From Dyella marensis (GTDB lineage Bacteria; Pseudomonadota; Gammaproteobacteria; Xanthomonadales; Rhodanobacteraceae), in contig NZ_FONH01000004.1 of NCBI RefSeq assembly GCF_900112865.1, positions 62,001 through 126,000 of the forward strand: DNA of 64,000 nucleotides, read 5' to 3'. This document shows positions 45,684 to 56,762 of this stretch, piece by piece (position 1 is the stretch's first letter; every line of letters starts with the position of its first letter). The notes beneath the pieces were generated by a model that saw only the letters and a program-made list of their open reading frames with translations, was not told the DNA's origin and did not search any database. The position numbers and the translations under genes were made by a program.

Positions 45684-46140
45684 ACACCACTATCCGGTCG
45701 AAGTCGTGTGGACCGGCAATCGCGGCGACGGCACGCGCAGCTACCAGGGCTACGGCCGTGACCACGAGATCCGCGTCGAAGGTCGCCCGGTCATTGCCGG
45801 CTCTTCCGACGCGGCGTTCCGCGGCGACGGCAGCAAGCACAACCCGGAAGACATGCTGGTCGCCTCGCTCTGCGCCTGCCACATGCTGTGGTACCTGCAC
45901 CTGGCCGCCGATGCCGGCATCGTGGTCACGCATTATGTGGACCGCGCCGAAGGCACGCTGCTGGTCGATGCCGACGGCGGCCGCTTCACCGAAGTGGTGC
46001 TGCATCCCGAGGTCACCATCGCCGCCGGCGACGCGGCCAGGGCCGAGGCGCTGCACGACGATGCGCACCACGCCTGCTTCATCGCCAATTCCATGAATTT
46101 TCCCGTGCGCTGCGCACCGCGCATCGTCGTTTCCGCCTGA
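45673..46140 (+). CDS. OsmC-family peroxidase-like protein
   Basis: 155 residues. Two conserved cysteines are in SLCACHMLWYL and HHACFIANSM, the OsmC/Ohr peroxidase pair; RSYQGYGRDHEIRVEGRP and the GSKHNPEDMLVASLCAC helix fit the YhfA/OsmC branch. It overlaps the PaiB-like gene by 11 bp and lies 46 bp before argG. Its presence inside an arginine cluster is unexplained. Confidence 0.85.
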   Translation: MAHEHHYPVEVVWTGNRGDGTRSYQGYGRDHEIRVEGRPVIAGSSDAAFRGDGSKHNPEDMLVASLCACHMLWYLHLAADAGIVVTHYVDRAEGTLLVDADGGRFTEVVLHPEVTIAAGDAARAEALHDDAHHACFIANSMNFPVRCAPRIVVSA

Positions 46141-46186
46141 CCGCCGCTCTTAAACAACACCTTTCCATCCAGGATTCCCGAAAGCC

Positions 46187-47383
46187 ATGAGCAAAGACAT
46201 CGTCCTCGCCTTCTCCGGCGGCCTCGACACCAGCTTCTGTGTGCCCTACCTGAAGGAGCGCGGCTGGAACGTGCACACCGTGTTCGCCGACACCGGCGGC
46301 GTGGATGCCGAGGAGCGCGCCTACATCGAGGCCCGCGCCCAGGAACTGGGCGTGGCCAGCCACGTCACCGTCGACGGCGGTCCGGCGATCTGGAACGGCT
46401 TCGTCAAGCCGTTCGTGTGGGCGGGCGAGGGCTACCAGGGCCAGTACCCGCTGCTGGTGTCCGATCGTTACCTCATCGTCGACGCGGCGATCCAGCGCTG
46501 CGCGGAACTGGGCACCCGCGCCATCGCGCACGGCTGCACCGGCATGGGCAACGACCAGGTGCGTTTCGACCTCGCCGTGAAGGCGCTGGGCGACTACGAG
46601 ATCGTGGCGCCGATCCGCGAGATCCAGAAGGAACACACCCAGACCCGCGCCTATGAGCAGGCGTATCTGGAAGAGCGCGGCTTCCCCGTGCGCGCCAAGC
46701 AGAAGAGCTACACCATCAACGAGAACCTGCTCGGCGTGACCCTGTCCGGCGGCGAGATCGACCTGTGGAAGGCGCCGGGCGAAGGCGCCCGCGGCTGGTG
46801 CAAGCCGCGCGCCGAATGGCCGTCCGAAAAGCTCAGCGTCACGCTTGGCTTCGAACACGGCGAGGCCGTGTCGCTCAACGGCGAAAAGCTGCCGGGCGCA
46901 AAGATCCTCGCCAGGCTCAACGAACTGTTCGCGCCCTACGGCGTCGGCCGCGGCATGTACACCGGCGACACCACCATCGGCCTGAAGGGCCGCATCGTGT
47001 ACGAAGCCCCGGGCCTGATCTCGCTGCTGGCCGCGCACCGCGCGCTGGAAGAAGCCGTGCTGACCAAGCAGCAGAACCGCTTCAAGCCGGAGATCGCGCG
47101 CAAGTGGGTGGAGGTGGTCTACGAAGGCTTCTTCCACGATCCGGTCAAGACCGACCTGGAAGCCTTCCTCGCCTCCAGCCAGCAGCAGGTCAACGGCGAC
47201 GTGGTGCTGGAAACCTCCGGTGCGCAGGTCACCGCGGTGGAAGTGCGCTCGCCGCACATCCTCAACGCCAAGGGTGCAACTTATGCGCAGTCGGCCGACT
47301 GGGGCGTGGCCGAGGCCGAGGGCTTCATCAAGCTGTTCGGCATGAGCAGCACCCTGTGGGCGGAAGTGAACCGGAAGGGCTGA
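46187..47383 (+). CDS. argG: argininosuccinate synthase
   Basis: 398 residues. P-loop SGGLDTSFC (10-18), [13 protein letters not shown], and the C-terminal [19 protein letters not shown]. It joins citrulline and aspartate using ATP. The N-terminus [12 protein letters not shown] is diagnostic. The C-terminal text ([12 protein letters not shown]) and length are those of the Xanthomonas-type enzymes. It is followed by a short Arg-rich frame and argE. Confidence 0.97.
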   Translation: MSKDIVLAFSGGLDTSFCVPYLKERGWNVHTVFADTGGVDAEERAYIEARAQELGVASHVTVDGGPAIWNGFVKPFVWAGEGYQGQYPLLVSDRYLIVDAAIQRCAELGTRAIAHGCTGMGNDQVRFDLAVKALGDYEIVAPIREIQKEHTQTRAYEQAYLEERGFPVRAKQKSYTINENLLGVTLSGGEIDLWKAPGEGARGWCKPRAEWPSEKLSVTLGFEHGEAVSLNGEKLPGAKILARLNELFAPYGVGRGMYTGDTTIGLKGRIVYEAPGLISLLAAHRALEEAVLTKQQNRFKPEIARKWVEVVYEGFFHDPVKTDLEAFLASSQQQVNGDVVLETSGAQVTAVEVRSPHILNAKGATYAQSADWGVAEAEGFIKLFGMSSTLWAEVNRKG

Positions 47384-47389
47384 GCAGCC

Positions 47390-47455
47390 ATGAGCCATCC
47401 ACTGCGCGGCGGCATGCCCATGCCGTTCGCCCGACGACGACACCTCCGGGCATAA
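47390..47455 (+). CDS. tiny Arg-rich reading frame between argG and argE
   Basis: 21 codons: MSHPLRGGMPMPFARRRHLRA. Three consecutive CGA codons are followed by CAC CTC CGG. It starts with ATGAGCCA and ends with CGACACCTCCGGGC, and both strings recur at the start of argE (47489 and 47516), so it may be a decayed duplicate of the argE start or a regulatory mini-frame. A CCGGGC-ATAAG-GCCCGG hairpin straddles its stop. Expression is not proven. Confidence 0.3.
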   Translation: MSHPLRGGMPMPFARRRHLRA

Positions 47456-47488
47456 GGCCCGGGCATAAGCGACAAGAAGACGGATTTC

Positions 47489-48589
47489 ATGAGCCAACTA
47501 CTCGACGACACCCTCCGACACCTCCGGGCCCTGGTCAGCCATGACACGCGCAATCCGCCGCGCGAGATCGGCACCGGCGGCATCTTCGACTACCTGCGCG
47601 AGCAGCTCGCCGGGTTCGAAGTGACCGTCACCGATTTCGGCGCCGGCGCAGTGAACTTGTACGCCGTGCGCGGCAAGCCGAAGTACCTGTTCAACGTGCA
47701 CCTGGACACGGTGCCGGATTCGCCGCACTGGAGCGCCGATCCGCACGTGCTGCGCGTGGAGGGCGACCGCGCCATCGGCCTGGGCGCCTGCGACATCAAG
47801 GGTGCCGCCGCCGCGCTGGTGGCCGTGGCCAACGCCACGCAGGGCGACATGGCGCTGCTGCTGTCCACCGACGAGGAAGCGAACGACGCGCGCTGCATTG
47901 CCGGTTTCCTCAAGGACCATCCGGTCTACGAGGCGGTGATCGTGGCCGAGCCGACCAAGGGCGAGGCGGTGCTGGCGCATCGTGGCATCCATTCGGTGCA
48001 GATGCGCTTCAGCGGCAAGGCCGGTCACGCCTCGGGCGAGCAGAAGCCGTCCGACAGCGCAGTGCACCAGGCGGTGCGCTGGGGCGTCGCGGCGCTGGAC
48101 TATGTGGAAAGCCAGGCGCATGAGCGCTTCGGCGGGCTGACCGGCCTGCGCTTCAACATCGGCAAGGTCGAGGGCGGCATCAAGGCCAATGTGATCGCGC
48201 CGACCGCCGACGTGCGCTTCGGTTTCCGTCCGCTGCCGTCGATGGACGCGGACCGGATGCTGGAGACCTTCCGCACCCTGGTCGAGCCGCAGCCAGTGGA
48301 ATTCGGCGAGACCTTCCGCGGCGATTCGCTGCCGGCCGGCGATACCGCCACCGCGGAAACGCGCCGCCTGGCCGCGCGCGACCTGGCCGACGAGCTCGGC
48401 ATCCCGGTCGGCAACGCGGTGAACTTCTGGACCGAGGCGGCGCTGTTCTCCGCCGCCGGCTACATCTCCTTCGTCTACGGCCCCGGCGACATCGCCCAGG
48501 CGCACGCCGCCGACGAATGGGTCGCGCTGGAGCAGCTGGACCATTACGCCCAAACCATCTACCGGATCGTTGACCGTGGAAGCGCATAA
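47489..48589 (+). CDS. argE: acetylcitrulline/acetylornithine deacetylase
   Basis: 366-residue M20-family metallopeptidase. Metal ligands His71 and Asp73 (NVHLDTVP), Asp102 (GACDIKG), Glu129-Glu130 (STDEEAND) and a later His. With an acetylornithine carbamoyltransferase in the same cluster, the substrate is most likely N-acetylcitrulline, giving citrulline for argG. It overlaps the next gene by about 20 bp. Confidence 0.93.
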   Translation: MSQLLDDTLRHLRALVSHDTRNPPREIGTGGIFDYLREQLAGFEVTVTDFGAGAVNLYAVRGKPKYLFNVHLDTVPDSPHWSADPHVLRVEGDRAIGLGACDIKGAAAALVAVANATQGDMALLLSTDEEANDARCIAGFLKDHPVYEAVIVAEPTKGEAVLAHRGIHSVQMRFSGKAGHASGEQKPSDSAVHQAVRWGVAALDYVESQAHERFGGLTGLRFNIGKVEGGIKANVIAPTADVRFGFRPLPSMDADRMLETFRTLVEPQPVEFGETFRGDSLPAGDTATAETRRLAARDLADELGIPVGNAVNFWTEAALFSAAGYISFVYGPGDIAQAHAADEWVALEQLDHYAQTIYRIVDRGSA

Positions 48590-49892
48590 GCACACCCGCA
48601 AGACCATCGTGAGGCTGCTGTCGAGCATGGGCAGCGCCAAGGAAATCCAGCAGTACCTCAAGCGCTTTTCGCAGCTGGACGCGAAGCGCTTCGCCGTGGT
48701 CAAGGTCGGCGGCGCGGTGCTGCGCGACGACTTGCCGGCACTGACCTCCTCGCTGACCTTCCTGCAGCAGGTGGGCCTGACCCCGATCGTGCTGCACGGC
48801 GCCGGCCCGCAGCTGGACGAGGAGCTGTCCGCCGCCGGCATCCAGAAGCAGACCGTCAACGGCCTGCGCGTGACCTCGCCCAAGGCGCTGGCGATCGTGC
48901 GCAAGGTGTTCCAGGAGCAGAACCTGCGCCTGGTCGAGGCGCTGCAGGGCATGGATACGCGCGCCACCTCGGTGCCGTCGGGCGTGTTCACTTCCGAATA
49001 CCTGGACCGCGACGTCTACGGCCTGGTCGGCAAGGTCAGCAGCATCAACCTGGCCCCGATCGAGGCCAGCCTGCGCGCCGGTTCCATCCCGGTGATCGCC
49101 AGCCTGGGCGAGACCGCGGAAGGGCAGATCCTCAACATCAATGCCGACTTCGCCGCCAACGAACTGGTGCGCGTGCTGCAGCCGTACAAGATCGTGTTCC
49201 TCACCGGCACCGGCGGCCTGCTGGACGACAAGGGCCGCATCATCGACTCGATCAACCTCAGCACCGAGTACGAACATCTGATGGCGCAGCCGTGGATCAA
49301 CGGCGGCATGCGCGTGAAGATCGAGCAGATCGCGGATCTTCTTTCCAGCCTGCCGCTGACCTCGTCGGTATCGATCACCCAGCCGTCGGAGCTGGCCAAG
49401 GAGCTGTTCACCCACAAGGGTTCCGGCACCCTGGTGCGCCGCGGCGAGAAAGTGCTGCGCTACGAGTCATGGGAGGGCATCGACCTGGCGCGCATGCGCG
49501 AGCTGATCGAATCCAGCTTCGGCCGCAAGGTGGTGGCGGATTACTTCGAGCGCACCAGGCCGTACCGCATCTACGTCAGCGAGAACTACCGCGCGGCGAT
49601 GATCCTCACCCAGGAGGAAGGCCTGGCCTATCTCGACAAGTTCGCCGTGCTCGACGACGCCCAGGGCGAAGGCCTCGGCCGCGCCGTGTGGCAGGTGATG
49701 CGCGAGGAAAACCCGCAGCTGTTCTGGCGCTCGCGCCACGGCAACCAGGTCAATATCTTCTACTACGCCGAGTCGGACGGCTGCTTCAAGCAGGAGCGCT
49801 GGAAGGTGTTCTGGTACGGGCTGAAGAATTTCGGCGAGATCGAGCGCTGCGTGGCGCACTGCGCCGTCCGTCCCGCCACTCTGATGGACTGA
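48570..49892 (+). CDS. argB: fused N-acetylglutamate kinase / N-acetylglutamate synthase
   Basis: Up to 440 residues; possible starts are TTG 48570 or GTG 48576, both inside argE. Residues about 40-290 form an amino-acid kinase domain ([56 protein letters not shown]). Residues about 300-440 form a GNAT acetyltransferase domain ([39 protein letters not shown]). This bifunctional NAGS-K type is known from Xanthomonas and covers the first two steps of arginine synthesis. Confidence 0.95.
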   Translation: MTVEAHKHTRKTIVRLLSSMGSAKEIQQYLKRFSQLDAKRFAVVKVGGAVLRDDLPALTSSLTFLQQVGLTPIVLHGAGPQLDEELSAAGIQKQTVNGLRVTSPKALAIVRKVFQEQNLRLVEALQGMDTRATSVPSGVFTSEYLDRDVYGLVGKVSSINLAPIEASLRAGSIPVIASLGETAEGQILNINADFAANELVRVLQPYKIVFLTGTGGLLDDKGRIIDSINLSTEYEHLMAQPWINGGMRVKIEQIADLLSSLPLTSSVSITQPSELAKELFTHKGSGTLVRRGEKVLRYESWEGIDLARMRELIESSFGRKVVADYFERTRPYRIYVSENYRAAMILTQEEGLAYLDKFAVLDDAQGEGLGRAVWQVMREENPQLFWRSRHGNQVNIFYYAESDGCFKQERWKVFWYGLKNFGEIERCVAHCAVRPATLMD

Positions 49893-49898
49893 ACGCTC

Positions 49899-50858
49899 AT
49901 GAGCATTGACAAGAAAACCATCGGCATCGTCGGCGCGCGCGGCCATACCGGCGCCGAGCTGATCCGCCTGATCGCCACGCATCCGGCGCTGGAGCTGGGC
50001 TTCGTGTCCTCGCGCGAGCTGGACGGCCAGCGCGTGGCCGAGCACGTCGACGGCTACGCGGGCGAGCTGCGCTACGCCAATCTCGATCCCGCCGCCGTCG
50101 CCGCCCAGGGCGCCGACGTGGTGGTGCTGGCCCTGCCCAACGGCAAGGCCGCGCCCTATGTGGAAGCGATCGATGCGGCGAAGCCGGAGACGCTGATCCT
50201 GGACCTGTCCGCCGACTACCGCTTCAACGAGCGCTGGTACTACGGCCTGCCGGAACTGACCCGCGGCAAGTGGCGCGGCGAGCGGCGCATCAGCAACCCC
50301 GGCTGCTACGCCACCGCGATCCAGCTCTCCATCGCGCCGCTGAAGGACGTGCTGGCCGCGCCGCCGGTGAGCTTCGGCGTGTCGGGTTATTCCGGCGCGG
50401 GCACCACGCCCTCGGACAAGAACAACCCGGAGAAACTGCGCGACAACCTGATGCCGTACTCGCTCACCGGCCACACGCACGAGCAGGAAGCCAGCCGCCA
50501 TCTCGGCCTGCCGGTGGAATTCATGCCGCACGTGGCGCCGCATTTCCGCGGCCTTACCGTCACCACCAACCTGTACCTGGTGCGTCCGATGAAGCGCGAG
50601 GAAATCCTGCAGCGCTTCCGCCACGCCTACGACGGCGAGAAGCTGGTCAAGGTGGTGGACGAGGCGCCGTGGGTCAGCCAGATCGCGCACAGGCACCATG
50701 CCGAGGTGGGCGGTTTCGCGGTGTCGGTCGACGGCAAGCGCGTGGTGATCGTCGCCACCCTCGACAACCTGTTGAAGGGCGCCGCCACCCAGGCCATCCA
50801 GAACATCAACCGGGCGATCGGCGTGGACGAATACACCTCCATTCCGCTCGAAGGCTGA
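49899..50858 (+). CDS. argC: N-acetyl-gamma-glutamyl-phosphate reductase
   Basis: 319 residues. NADP motif [10 protein letters not shown] (12-21), catalytic Cys136 in SNPGCYATA and the substrate region [11 protein letters not shown]. It reduces acetylglutamyl phosphate to the semialdehyde. It lies 6 bp after the kinase/synthase gene. Confidence 0.96.
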   Translation: MSIDKKTIGIVGARGHTGAELIRLIATHPALELGFVSSRELDGQRVAEHVDGYAGELRYANLDPAAVAAQGADVVVLALPNGKAAPYVEAIDAAKPETLILDLSADYRFNERWYYGLPELTRGKWRGERRISNPGCYATAIQLSIAPLKDVLAAPPVSFGVSGYSGAGTTPSDKNNPEKLRDNLMPYSLTGHTHEQEASRHLGLPVEFMPHVAPHFRGLTVTTNLYLVRPMKREEILQRFRHAYDGEKLVKVVDEAPWVSQIAHRHHAEVGGFAVSVDGKRVVIVATLDNLLKGAATQAIQNINRAIGVDEYTSIPLEG

Positions 50859-50883
50859 CTCAAGTTTCCCCAGGACCCTCCCC

Positions 50884-52185
50884 ATGACCCAACCCCTCTG
50901 GCAGAAATCCGGCATCCAGATCGACGCCCGCATCATGCGTTTCCTCGCGGGCGACGACGTGGTGCTGGACCGCGAGTTCTTCCTGCATGACATCACCGCC
51001 AGCAAGGCGCACGTCGAAGGCCTGGCCAAGATCGGCGTGGTCAGCGCCGACGAGGCGGCCGCGCTCAAGCGCGAGCTCGATGCGCTGGCCGCGGATTTCA
51101 GCGCCGGCGATTTCGTGCTGGACGAGAGCTACGAGGATGGCCACTCCGCCATCGAAGCGCGCCTGACCGAGCGCCTCGGCGACGCCGGCCGCCGCGTGCA
51201 CACCGGCCGCAGCCGCAACGACCAGATCCTGGTCGCCACGCGTTTGTGGCTGAAGGACCAGCTGGCCGTGCTGGAAACGCATTGCCGCGCCATCGCCGAG
51301 GTCTGCCTGGAGCGCGCCGCGCAGCCGGCCCTGCCGCTGCCGGGCTATACGCATATCCAGCGCGCGGTGGTGTCGTCCACCGCGATGTGGTTCGCCGGTT
51401 TCGCCGAAGGCTTCATCGACAACACCCTGCGCGCGCGCCAGACCGCCGCGCTGATCGACTGCAACCCGCTCGGCACCGCCGCCGGCTACGGCGTCAACCT
51501 GCCGCTCGACCGCGAGCACACCACGCAGGCGCTGGGCTTCGCGCGCATGCAGGTCTCGCCGGTCTATGCGCAGCTGTCGCGCGGCAAGTTCGAGATGGCC
51601 GTGCTGGAAGCGATCGCCGCCGCGCTGCTGGACGTGCGCCGGCTGGCCTGGGACCTCTCGCTGTTCACCACCGCCGAGTTCGGCTTCGTCAAGCTGCCGT
51701 CCGAATACACCACCGGCAGCTCGATCATGCCGAACAAGCGCAATCCCGACGTGGTGGAACTGCTGCGTGCCAGCTACGCCAGCGTCGCCGCCGCGCGCAC
51801 CGAGATCGAGCAGCTGCTGTCGCTGCCGTCGGGCTACCAGCGCGACCTGCAGTTCTCCAAGGGCTCGCTGTTCCACGGTTGCCGCCACGGCCTGGCCGCG
51901 CTGGAACTGGTGCCGGACCTGCTGGCGCGGATGGAATGGCACGAGCCGGCCATGCGCGCGGCGATCGAGCCGGCGATGTACGCCACCGACGTGGCGATCG
52001 AGCAGGCCGCCGCCGGCGTGCCGTTCCGCGACGCCTACCGTGCCGCGGCCGATGCCGCGGCGTCGGCAGGCGCCGGCCGTACGCCCGAGGGCAGCCTCGC
52101 GGCACGCGTATCGCCCGGCGCGGGCCACGACCTGCGGCTGGACGAACTGAAGGCGCGGCTGGCCGCGCTCACGCCCGGGCACTGA
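50884..52185 (+). CDS. argH: argininosuccinate lyase
   Basis: 433 residues of the fumarase/aspartase superfamily, with [28 protein letters not shown] and the signature [18 protein letters not shown]. It splits argininosuccinate to arginine and fumarate. The N-terminus (QPLWQKSG) is the form seen in xanthomonads. It lies 25 bp after argC, with CAGGACC ahead. Confidence 0.95.
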   Translation: MTQPLWQKSGIQIDARIMRFLAGDDVVLDREFFLHDITASKAHVEGLAKIGVVSADEAAALKRELDALAADFSAGDFVLDESYEDGHSAIEARLTERLGDAGRRVHTGRSRNDQILVATRLWLKDQLAVLETHCRAIAEVCLERAAQPALPLPGYTHIQRAVVSSTAMWFAGFAEGFIDNTLRARQTAALIDCNPLGTAAGYGVNLPLDREHTTQALGFARMQVSPVYAQLSRGKFEMAVLEAIAAALLDVRRLAWDLSLFTTAEFGFVKLPSEYTTGSSIMPNKRNPDVVELLRASYASVAAARTEIEQLLSLPSGYQRDLQFSKGSLFHGCRHGLAALELVPDLLARMEWHEPAMRAAIEPAMYATDVAIEQAAAGVPFRDAYRAAADAAASAGAGRTPEGSLAARVSPGAGHDLRLDELKARLAALTPGH

Positions 52186-52195
52186 GGCTATCGCA

Positions 52196-52543
52196 ATGGA
52201 TCCCGTCAGCACTGCCAACGCACCGCATTACACCTGGGGCCAGCAGTGCGACGGCTGGCACCTGCTGCAGGGTTTCGACCTCAGCGTGATCGAGGAGCGC
52301 ATGCCGCCGGGCACCGCCGAGGTGCGCCACCGGCACGTGCGTGCGCGCCAGTTTTTCTACGTGCTGGAAGGCGAGGCGGTGCTGGAAGTGGAGGGCGTGG
52401 CGCATCGCCTCGGCGCGCGCCAAGGTCTGCAGGTGCCGCCGGGCGCCGCGCATCAGATGCGCAACGAATCGGACGGCGAATTGCGTTTCATCGTGGTGTC
52501 CTCGCCCAAGAGCCATGGCGACCGGGAGACGGTCGATGGCTGA
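52196..52543 (+). CDS. single-domain cupin
   Basis: 115 residues of a cupin barrel. Motif 1 HRHVRARQFFYVLEGEAVLEV carries His-x-His and Glu, and motif 2 PPGAAHQMRNES has the last His, so metal binding is likely. It lies 10 bp after argH and overlaps proB by 8 bp, so it is expressed with the arg/pro genes. Whether it acts in this pathway is unknown. Confidence 0.8.
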   Translation: MDPVSTANAPHYTWGQQCDGWHLLQGFDLSVIEERMPPGTAEVRHRHVRARQFFYVLEGEAVLEVEGVAHRLGARQGLQVPPGAAHQMRNESDGELRFIVVSSPKSHGDRETVDG

Positions 52544-53678
52544 GCACCTGCCCGCGCAGCCACTGCCGAACTGGCGGCGTGCGGTGCTGAAGGTCGGCAG
52601 CAACCTGCTGGCGGCCGACGGTGGCGGACTCACGCCGCGCCATGCCAGGGCGCTGGCCGCCTTTATCGGCGACAGCCATGCGCAGGGGCGGCAGGTGGTG
52701 CTGGTGTCTTCCGGCGCGGTCGCCGCCGGCCGCGCCCTGCTGCGCGAACGCGCCTTGCCGGGCGATGACCTCGCCGCGCGTCAGGCGCTGGCCGCGCTGG
52801 GCCAGGCGCCGATGATCGCGCTGTGGCAATCGCTGTCGCCGCGACCGGTGGCGCAGGTGCTGCTCACCCATGACGACCTGCGCCATCGCCGCCGCTATCT
52901 CAATGCACGCGCCACGCTGCGCGAGCTGCTGCTGCTCGATGTGCTGCCGGTGGTCAACGAGAACGACACCGTGGCGGTGGATGAGCTCAAGCTGGGTGAC
53001 AACGACAACCTCGCCGCGATCGTCGCCGCCCTGGTCGATGCGGACCTGCTGCTGATCGCCTCCGACATCGATGCGCTGTACGACGCCGATCCGCGCCGCG
53101 TGCCTTCCGCCGTGCCGGTGCCGCATGTGTCCACGCTCACCGCCGAGGTGATGGCGATGGCCGGTGGCAGCGGCAGCGCGGTCGGCACCGGCGGCATGCA
53201 TACCAAGCTTGAGGCGGCGGTGAAGGCCGGCGCGGCCGGCGTGCCGACTGTGCTGTTCGATGGCCGCAACACGGAGACTGTGGCGGCGCTTGCCGCAGGG
53301 CAGCTGCACGGCACCCTGTTCGATGCGCCGCGCAGCCGCATGCAGGCGCGCAAGTACTGGCTGCGCCATGCGCCCGCGGCGCCCGGCAGCATCCTGGTCG
53401 ACGACGGCGCGGCGCGCGCGCTGGCCGGCGGTCGCGCCTCGTTGTTGCCCGGCGGCATCGTCGGCGCGGACGGCGAGTTCCACCGCGGCGACATGGTCGA
53501 GATCGTCGACGTCACCCGGCGGCCGGTGGCGCGCGGCCTGAGCCAGTACGGCGCCGCCGAAGTGCGCCGCCTGGCCGGCAGGCACAGCAGCGCGATCGAC
53601 GCGGTGCTCGGCTACAGCTACGGCGCGGAAATCGTGCATCGGGACGATCTGGTCGTCCTGGCGGAGGTCCATTCATGA
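52536..53678 (+). CDS. proB: glutamate 5-kinase
   Basis: 380 residues. Amino-acid kinase domain ([66 protein letters not shown]) and a C-terminal PUA domain ([13 protein letters not shown]...[11 protein letters not shown]). First step of proline synthesis, feedback-inhibited by proline in known examples. Stop overlaps proA (ATGA). Confidence 0.96.
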   Translation: MAEHLPAQPLPNWRRAVLKVGSNLLAADGGGLTPRHARALAAFIGDSHAQGRQVVLVSSGAVAAGRALLRERALPGDDLAARQALAALGQAPMIALWQSLSPRPVAQVLLTHDDLRHRRRYLNARATLRELLLLDVLPVVNENDTVAVDELKLGDNDNLAAIVAALVDADLLLIASDIDALYDADPRRVPSAVPVPHVSTLTAEVMAMAGGSGSAVGTGGMHTKLEAAVKAGAAGVPTVLFDGRNTETVAALAAGQLHGTLFDAPRSRMQARKYWLRHAPAAPGSILVDDGAARALAGGRASLLPGGIVGADGEFHRGDMVEIVDVTRRPVARGLSQYGAAEVRRLAGRHSSAIDAVLGYSYGAEIVHRDDLVVLAEVHS

Positions 53679-54937
53679 GCGAGATGCGAACCCAGGCGCT
53701 GGCCTGCCGCGATGCGGCGCAGGTCTTGGCGGAACTCACTACCGAGGCCAAGCGCGCGCTGCTGCAGGCGCTGGCCGATGCCTTGCACGCCGGCACCGGC
53801 GTGGTGCTCGAAGCGAACGCGCGCGACATGGCCGCGGCGCGGGAGAAGGGCGTGCAGGGCGCCATGCTCGACCGCCTGCGCCTGGACGAGGCGCGCGTGG
53901 CCGGCATCGTCGCCGCCTTGCGCGAAGTGGCCGCGCTGCCCGACCCGGTCGGCGTGGTCACGCGCCGCGAGACGCGTCCCAATGGACTGGAGGTCGAGCG
54001 CGTGCGCGTGCCGCTGGGCGTGATCGCGATGATCTACGAGGCGCGCCCCAACGTCACCGCCGACGCCGCCGCGCTGTGCCTGATGGCCGGCAACGGCGTG
54101 ATCCTGCGCGGCGGTTCCGAGGCCGTGCATTCCAATACGGCAATCGCCGGCGTGCTGCGCCAGGCCCTGGCTGCGCAGGGCGTGCCCGAAGCGGCACTCA
54201 CCCTGGTCAGCGATCTGCGCCGCGAGACCATGGTCGAACTGCTGCAGTTGAGCGATATCGTCGACTTGGCGATTCCGCGCGGCGGCGAAGGCCTGATCCG
54301 TTTCGTCGCCGAGCATGCGCGCGTGCCGGTGATCAAGCACTACAAGGGCGTCTGCCACCTGTACGTGGATCGCGCCGCCGACCAGGCGCTGGCGCTGGAC
54401 CTGCTGGTCGACGGCAAGACCTCGCGGCCGGGCGTGTGCAATGCGCTGGAGACGCTGCTGGTGCACCGGGACATCGCCGCTGAGTTCCTGCCGCGCGCTG
54501 CCGATGCACTGGGCCGGCGCAAGGTGGAACTGCGCGGCTGCGAACGAAGCCGGGCGCTGGTGCCGGCGATGAAGCCGGCGGACGAGACCGATTACGCGGC
54601 GGAGTATCTGGACCTGATCCTGGCGGTGCGCATCGTCGACGACCTGGAGGCCGCGCTCGCGCACATCCATCGCTACAGCTCGGACCACACCGAGGTGATC
54701 GCCACCCGCGACGAGGACGCGGCGCGCCGCTTCGTGCGCGGCATTCGCTCGGCGGTGGTGATGGTCAATGCCTCGTCGCGCTTCAGCGACGGCGGCGAGC
54801 TGGGCCTGGGCGCGGAGATCGGCATCTCCACCACGCGCCTGCACGCATATGGGCCGATGGGTGCGGAGGCGCTGACGGTGGAGCGCTTCGTGGTGCGCGG
54901 GGACGGGCAGGTCCGCCACCCCGAAAGCCGCACCTGA
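53675..54937 (+). CDS. proA: gamma-glutamyl phosphate reductase
   Basis: 420 residues of the aldehyde dehydrogenase superfamily: [53 protein letters not shown], catalytic Cys in [14 protein letters not shown], and [27 protein letters not shown]. It makes glutamate semialdehyde from the proB product. Last gene of the arg-pro cluster; the double REP at 54955 follows. Confidence 0.97.
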   Translation: MSEMRTQALACRDAAQVLAELTTEAKRALLQALADALHAGTGVVLEANARDMAAAREKGVQGAMLDRLRLDEARVAGIVAALREVAALPDPVGVVTRRETRPNGLEVERVRVPLGVIAMIYEARPNVTADAAALCLMAGNGVILRGGSEAVHSNTAIAGVLRQALAAQGVPEAALTLVSDLRRETMVELLQLSDIVDLAIPRGGEGLIRFVAEHARVPVIKHYKGVCHLYVDRAADQALALDLLVDGKTSRPGVCNALETLLVHRDIAAEFLPRAADALGRRKVELRGCERSRALVPAMKPADETDYAAEYLDLILAVRIVDDLEAALAHIHRYSSDHTEVIATRDEDAARRFVRGIRSAVVMVNASSRFSDGGELGLGAEIGISTTRLHAYGPMGAEALTVERFVVRGDGQVRHPESRT

Positions 54938-54954
54938 GGCCCAAGCGCACCGGC

Positions 54955-55041
54955 GTAGGTTGGGGTGAGCCAGAGGCGAACCCCAACAGGCGTCGCAAAG
55001 CCACGCGCCTGTTGGGGTTCGCTGCGCTCACCCCAACCTAC
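54955..55041. repeat. double REP palindrome (BIME-like), copy D
   Basis: Units at 54955-54987 and 55011-55041, 23 bases apart. The right unit has a shorter loop (TCGCTGCGCTC). Read on the minus strand its GTAG head gives the TAG (55040-55038) that ends the 574-residue gene. Confidence 0.9.
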
Positions 55042-56762
55042 TTGCGGTTGTCGTCGATGTTGTCCAGCACATCCTGGATGTACGACTTCACCATGTCCTG
55101 CGACGCCATCGGTCCATTGACCGGCAAACCTTCCAGCACCGAATTCTTGATGAAGTTGCTGGCGTTCAACCGGAAGGTCTCCAAGGCCTGCTGATCGCCA
55201 TTGAGCGAATCGGTGAGCTTCTTCTTCAATGCGTCGGTCTGTGCCGTGCTGAGCGTATCGGCGCCTTTCAGGGCCTCGTCGATCACGCCATCCAGCTTCG
55301 GGTTGTTGCCGAACACGCCCTTCAGCTGCGGCCCGACCACGCCGCTGACGGTGCCGCCACCCGGCACCGCCGACAGCGCCACATCCACCACGAAGCCCAC
55401 CAGCTTTTCGTTCGCCGCGGCGCGCTGGTCGCTGTCGATCTTGGCCTGCTGCATCGCATCCATCGCGGCGCCACCGAGCATGCCAAGCTGGCTGCGTGCG
55501 TCGCTGACGCTGACGCCGTCCTTCGGCTGGCCGCTGTTGGCGATCTCGTTGCGCAGCTGCGACCAGGCCGTAATGGTCTTCATCGCCGCGGCCGATTCCT
55601 TGTTGTCGGGATTGAACACCGTCAGCCGCAGCAGATTGCCCAGTTCCATGGCGTTCTCGCCGAACTGCATCGCATGCCCGTCCTTGCCCGGCACGCCGCT
55701 CTCGTCCCAGTTGCCCAGCTCATCCAGCACCGCCTTGCCATGCTCGCCCGCCAGCAGGTGCGTCAACGACGCCGACAACGGGCCCAGCGGCTTGTCGCTG
55801 TACATGTCGTAGAAGATCTCGTGGTTCGCCGAGCTGGCGTAGCGGGCGATCTGCACCGCCATCGCATCGCCATCCTTCGACGCCGGCAGCTGCGCCACCG
55901 AATCGATCAGCACGGACAACGGATTCTTCAACCCATCCACCGCGCCCAGCGAATTCTGGAAACCGATGCTGGACTGCCCGATCGCCTGCAGCGCGGCATC
56001 GCGCTTGTCTGCGGGGACGGCGGCGAACACGCGCGCGGCCATGCCAGGATCGCCGGAATCGGCGGCGATCTGCATCGCGATGCCGGCCGCGTGCGGACCG
56101 TGGCCGTCGGCCAGCAGCTTGCCGGCGAACTGCTCGCGGAAGCCTTGCATCGCCGGCGAGCTGCCGCCCGCGGCGAGGAAGTTGCGCACCTGTTTCCACT
56201 GCTGGTCCAGCAGCGCGGGCGCGCGCTCGGACAGCGACGGGATCTGCAGGAAGCCCTCGGCCTTGCCCTGGTCGATGCGCCCGCTGGTATAGGCCTGGGC
56301 GAAGCCGTCGGCGACGGCGGCATAGCCGGCGTCGTCGGTGCGGCCTTCGTTGTGCATGCGATCGAGGATGTCCAGTTTCATCCACGACTGCATCGCGCCG
56401 TGGTCCTTGCTCAGCAGCTGCTGCACCAGGCGCGCGCGCGAATCGGTGTCGAGCCTGGCCATCTCCTGGCTGAAGCGGACCATGCGGCTGTCGTAGTCGT
56501 CAGCGATCAGGAAGCGATCGCCGGTACCGAGAATGTCCGAGGCCGTTTTCTTGATCTCGTCGTCGCTCGCGTGCTTTCCGCTGCTATCGCCACCGCCGTC
56601 TGGCAGGCGATAGGCGGCCATGTCCGCATGCGGGCTGTAAGGCAACTGCGGCGTGGAGGTGTGCGCGGAGGGCAGGGCGTTGGCATTCGCCCTGGCGACG
56701 ACCTGGGGATCGAGTTCGGGCAGGATGCGCGGCGCGCTGGCGCCGTCGAGTTTCATGTTCAT
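55038..56762 (-). CDS. large uncharacterised helical protein
   Basis: 574 residues, no signal peptide. The first 75 residues are Pro/Ser/Asp-rich and probably flexible. The rest is predominantly helical with no repeated motif that I can name; a Gly-rich hydrophobic segment (VDVALSAVPGGGTVSGVVG, about residue 460) could be a membrane-inserting hairpin. The N-terminal flexible region and lack of a known domain are compatible with a secreted effector or toxin-like protein, but nothing here proves that. Its last Lys codon and stop use the REP head. Confidence 0.6.
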   Translation of the reverse strand: MNMKLDGASAPRILPELDPQVVARANANALPSAHTSTPQLPYSPHADMAAYRLPDGGGDSSGKHASDDEIKKTASDILGTGDRFLIADDYDSRMVRFSQEMARLDTDSRARLVQQLLSKDHGAMQSWMKLDILDRMHNEGRTDDAGYAAVADGFAQAYTSGRIDQGKAEGFLQIPSLSERAPALLDQQWKQVRNFLAAGGSSPAMQGFREQFAGKLLADGHGPHAAGIAMQIAADSGDPGMAARVFAAVPADKRDAALQAIGQSSIGFQNSLGAVDGLKNPLSVLIDSVAQLPASKDGDAMAVQIARYASSANHEIFYDMYSDKPLGPLSASLTHLLAGEHGKAVLDELGNWDESGVPGKDGHAMQFGENAMELGNLLRLTVFNPDNKESAAAMKTITAWSQLRNEIANSGQPKDGVSVSDARSQLGMLGGAAMDAMQQAKIDSDQRAAANEKLVGFVVDVALSAVPGGGTVSGVVGPQLKGVFGNNPKLDGVIDEALKGADTLSTAQTDALKKKLTDSLNGDQQALETFRLNASNFIKNSVLEGLPVNGPMASQDMVKSYIQDVLDNIDDNRK

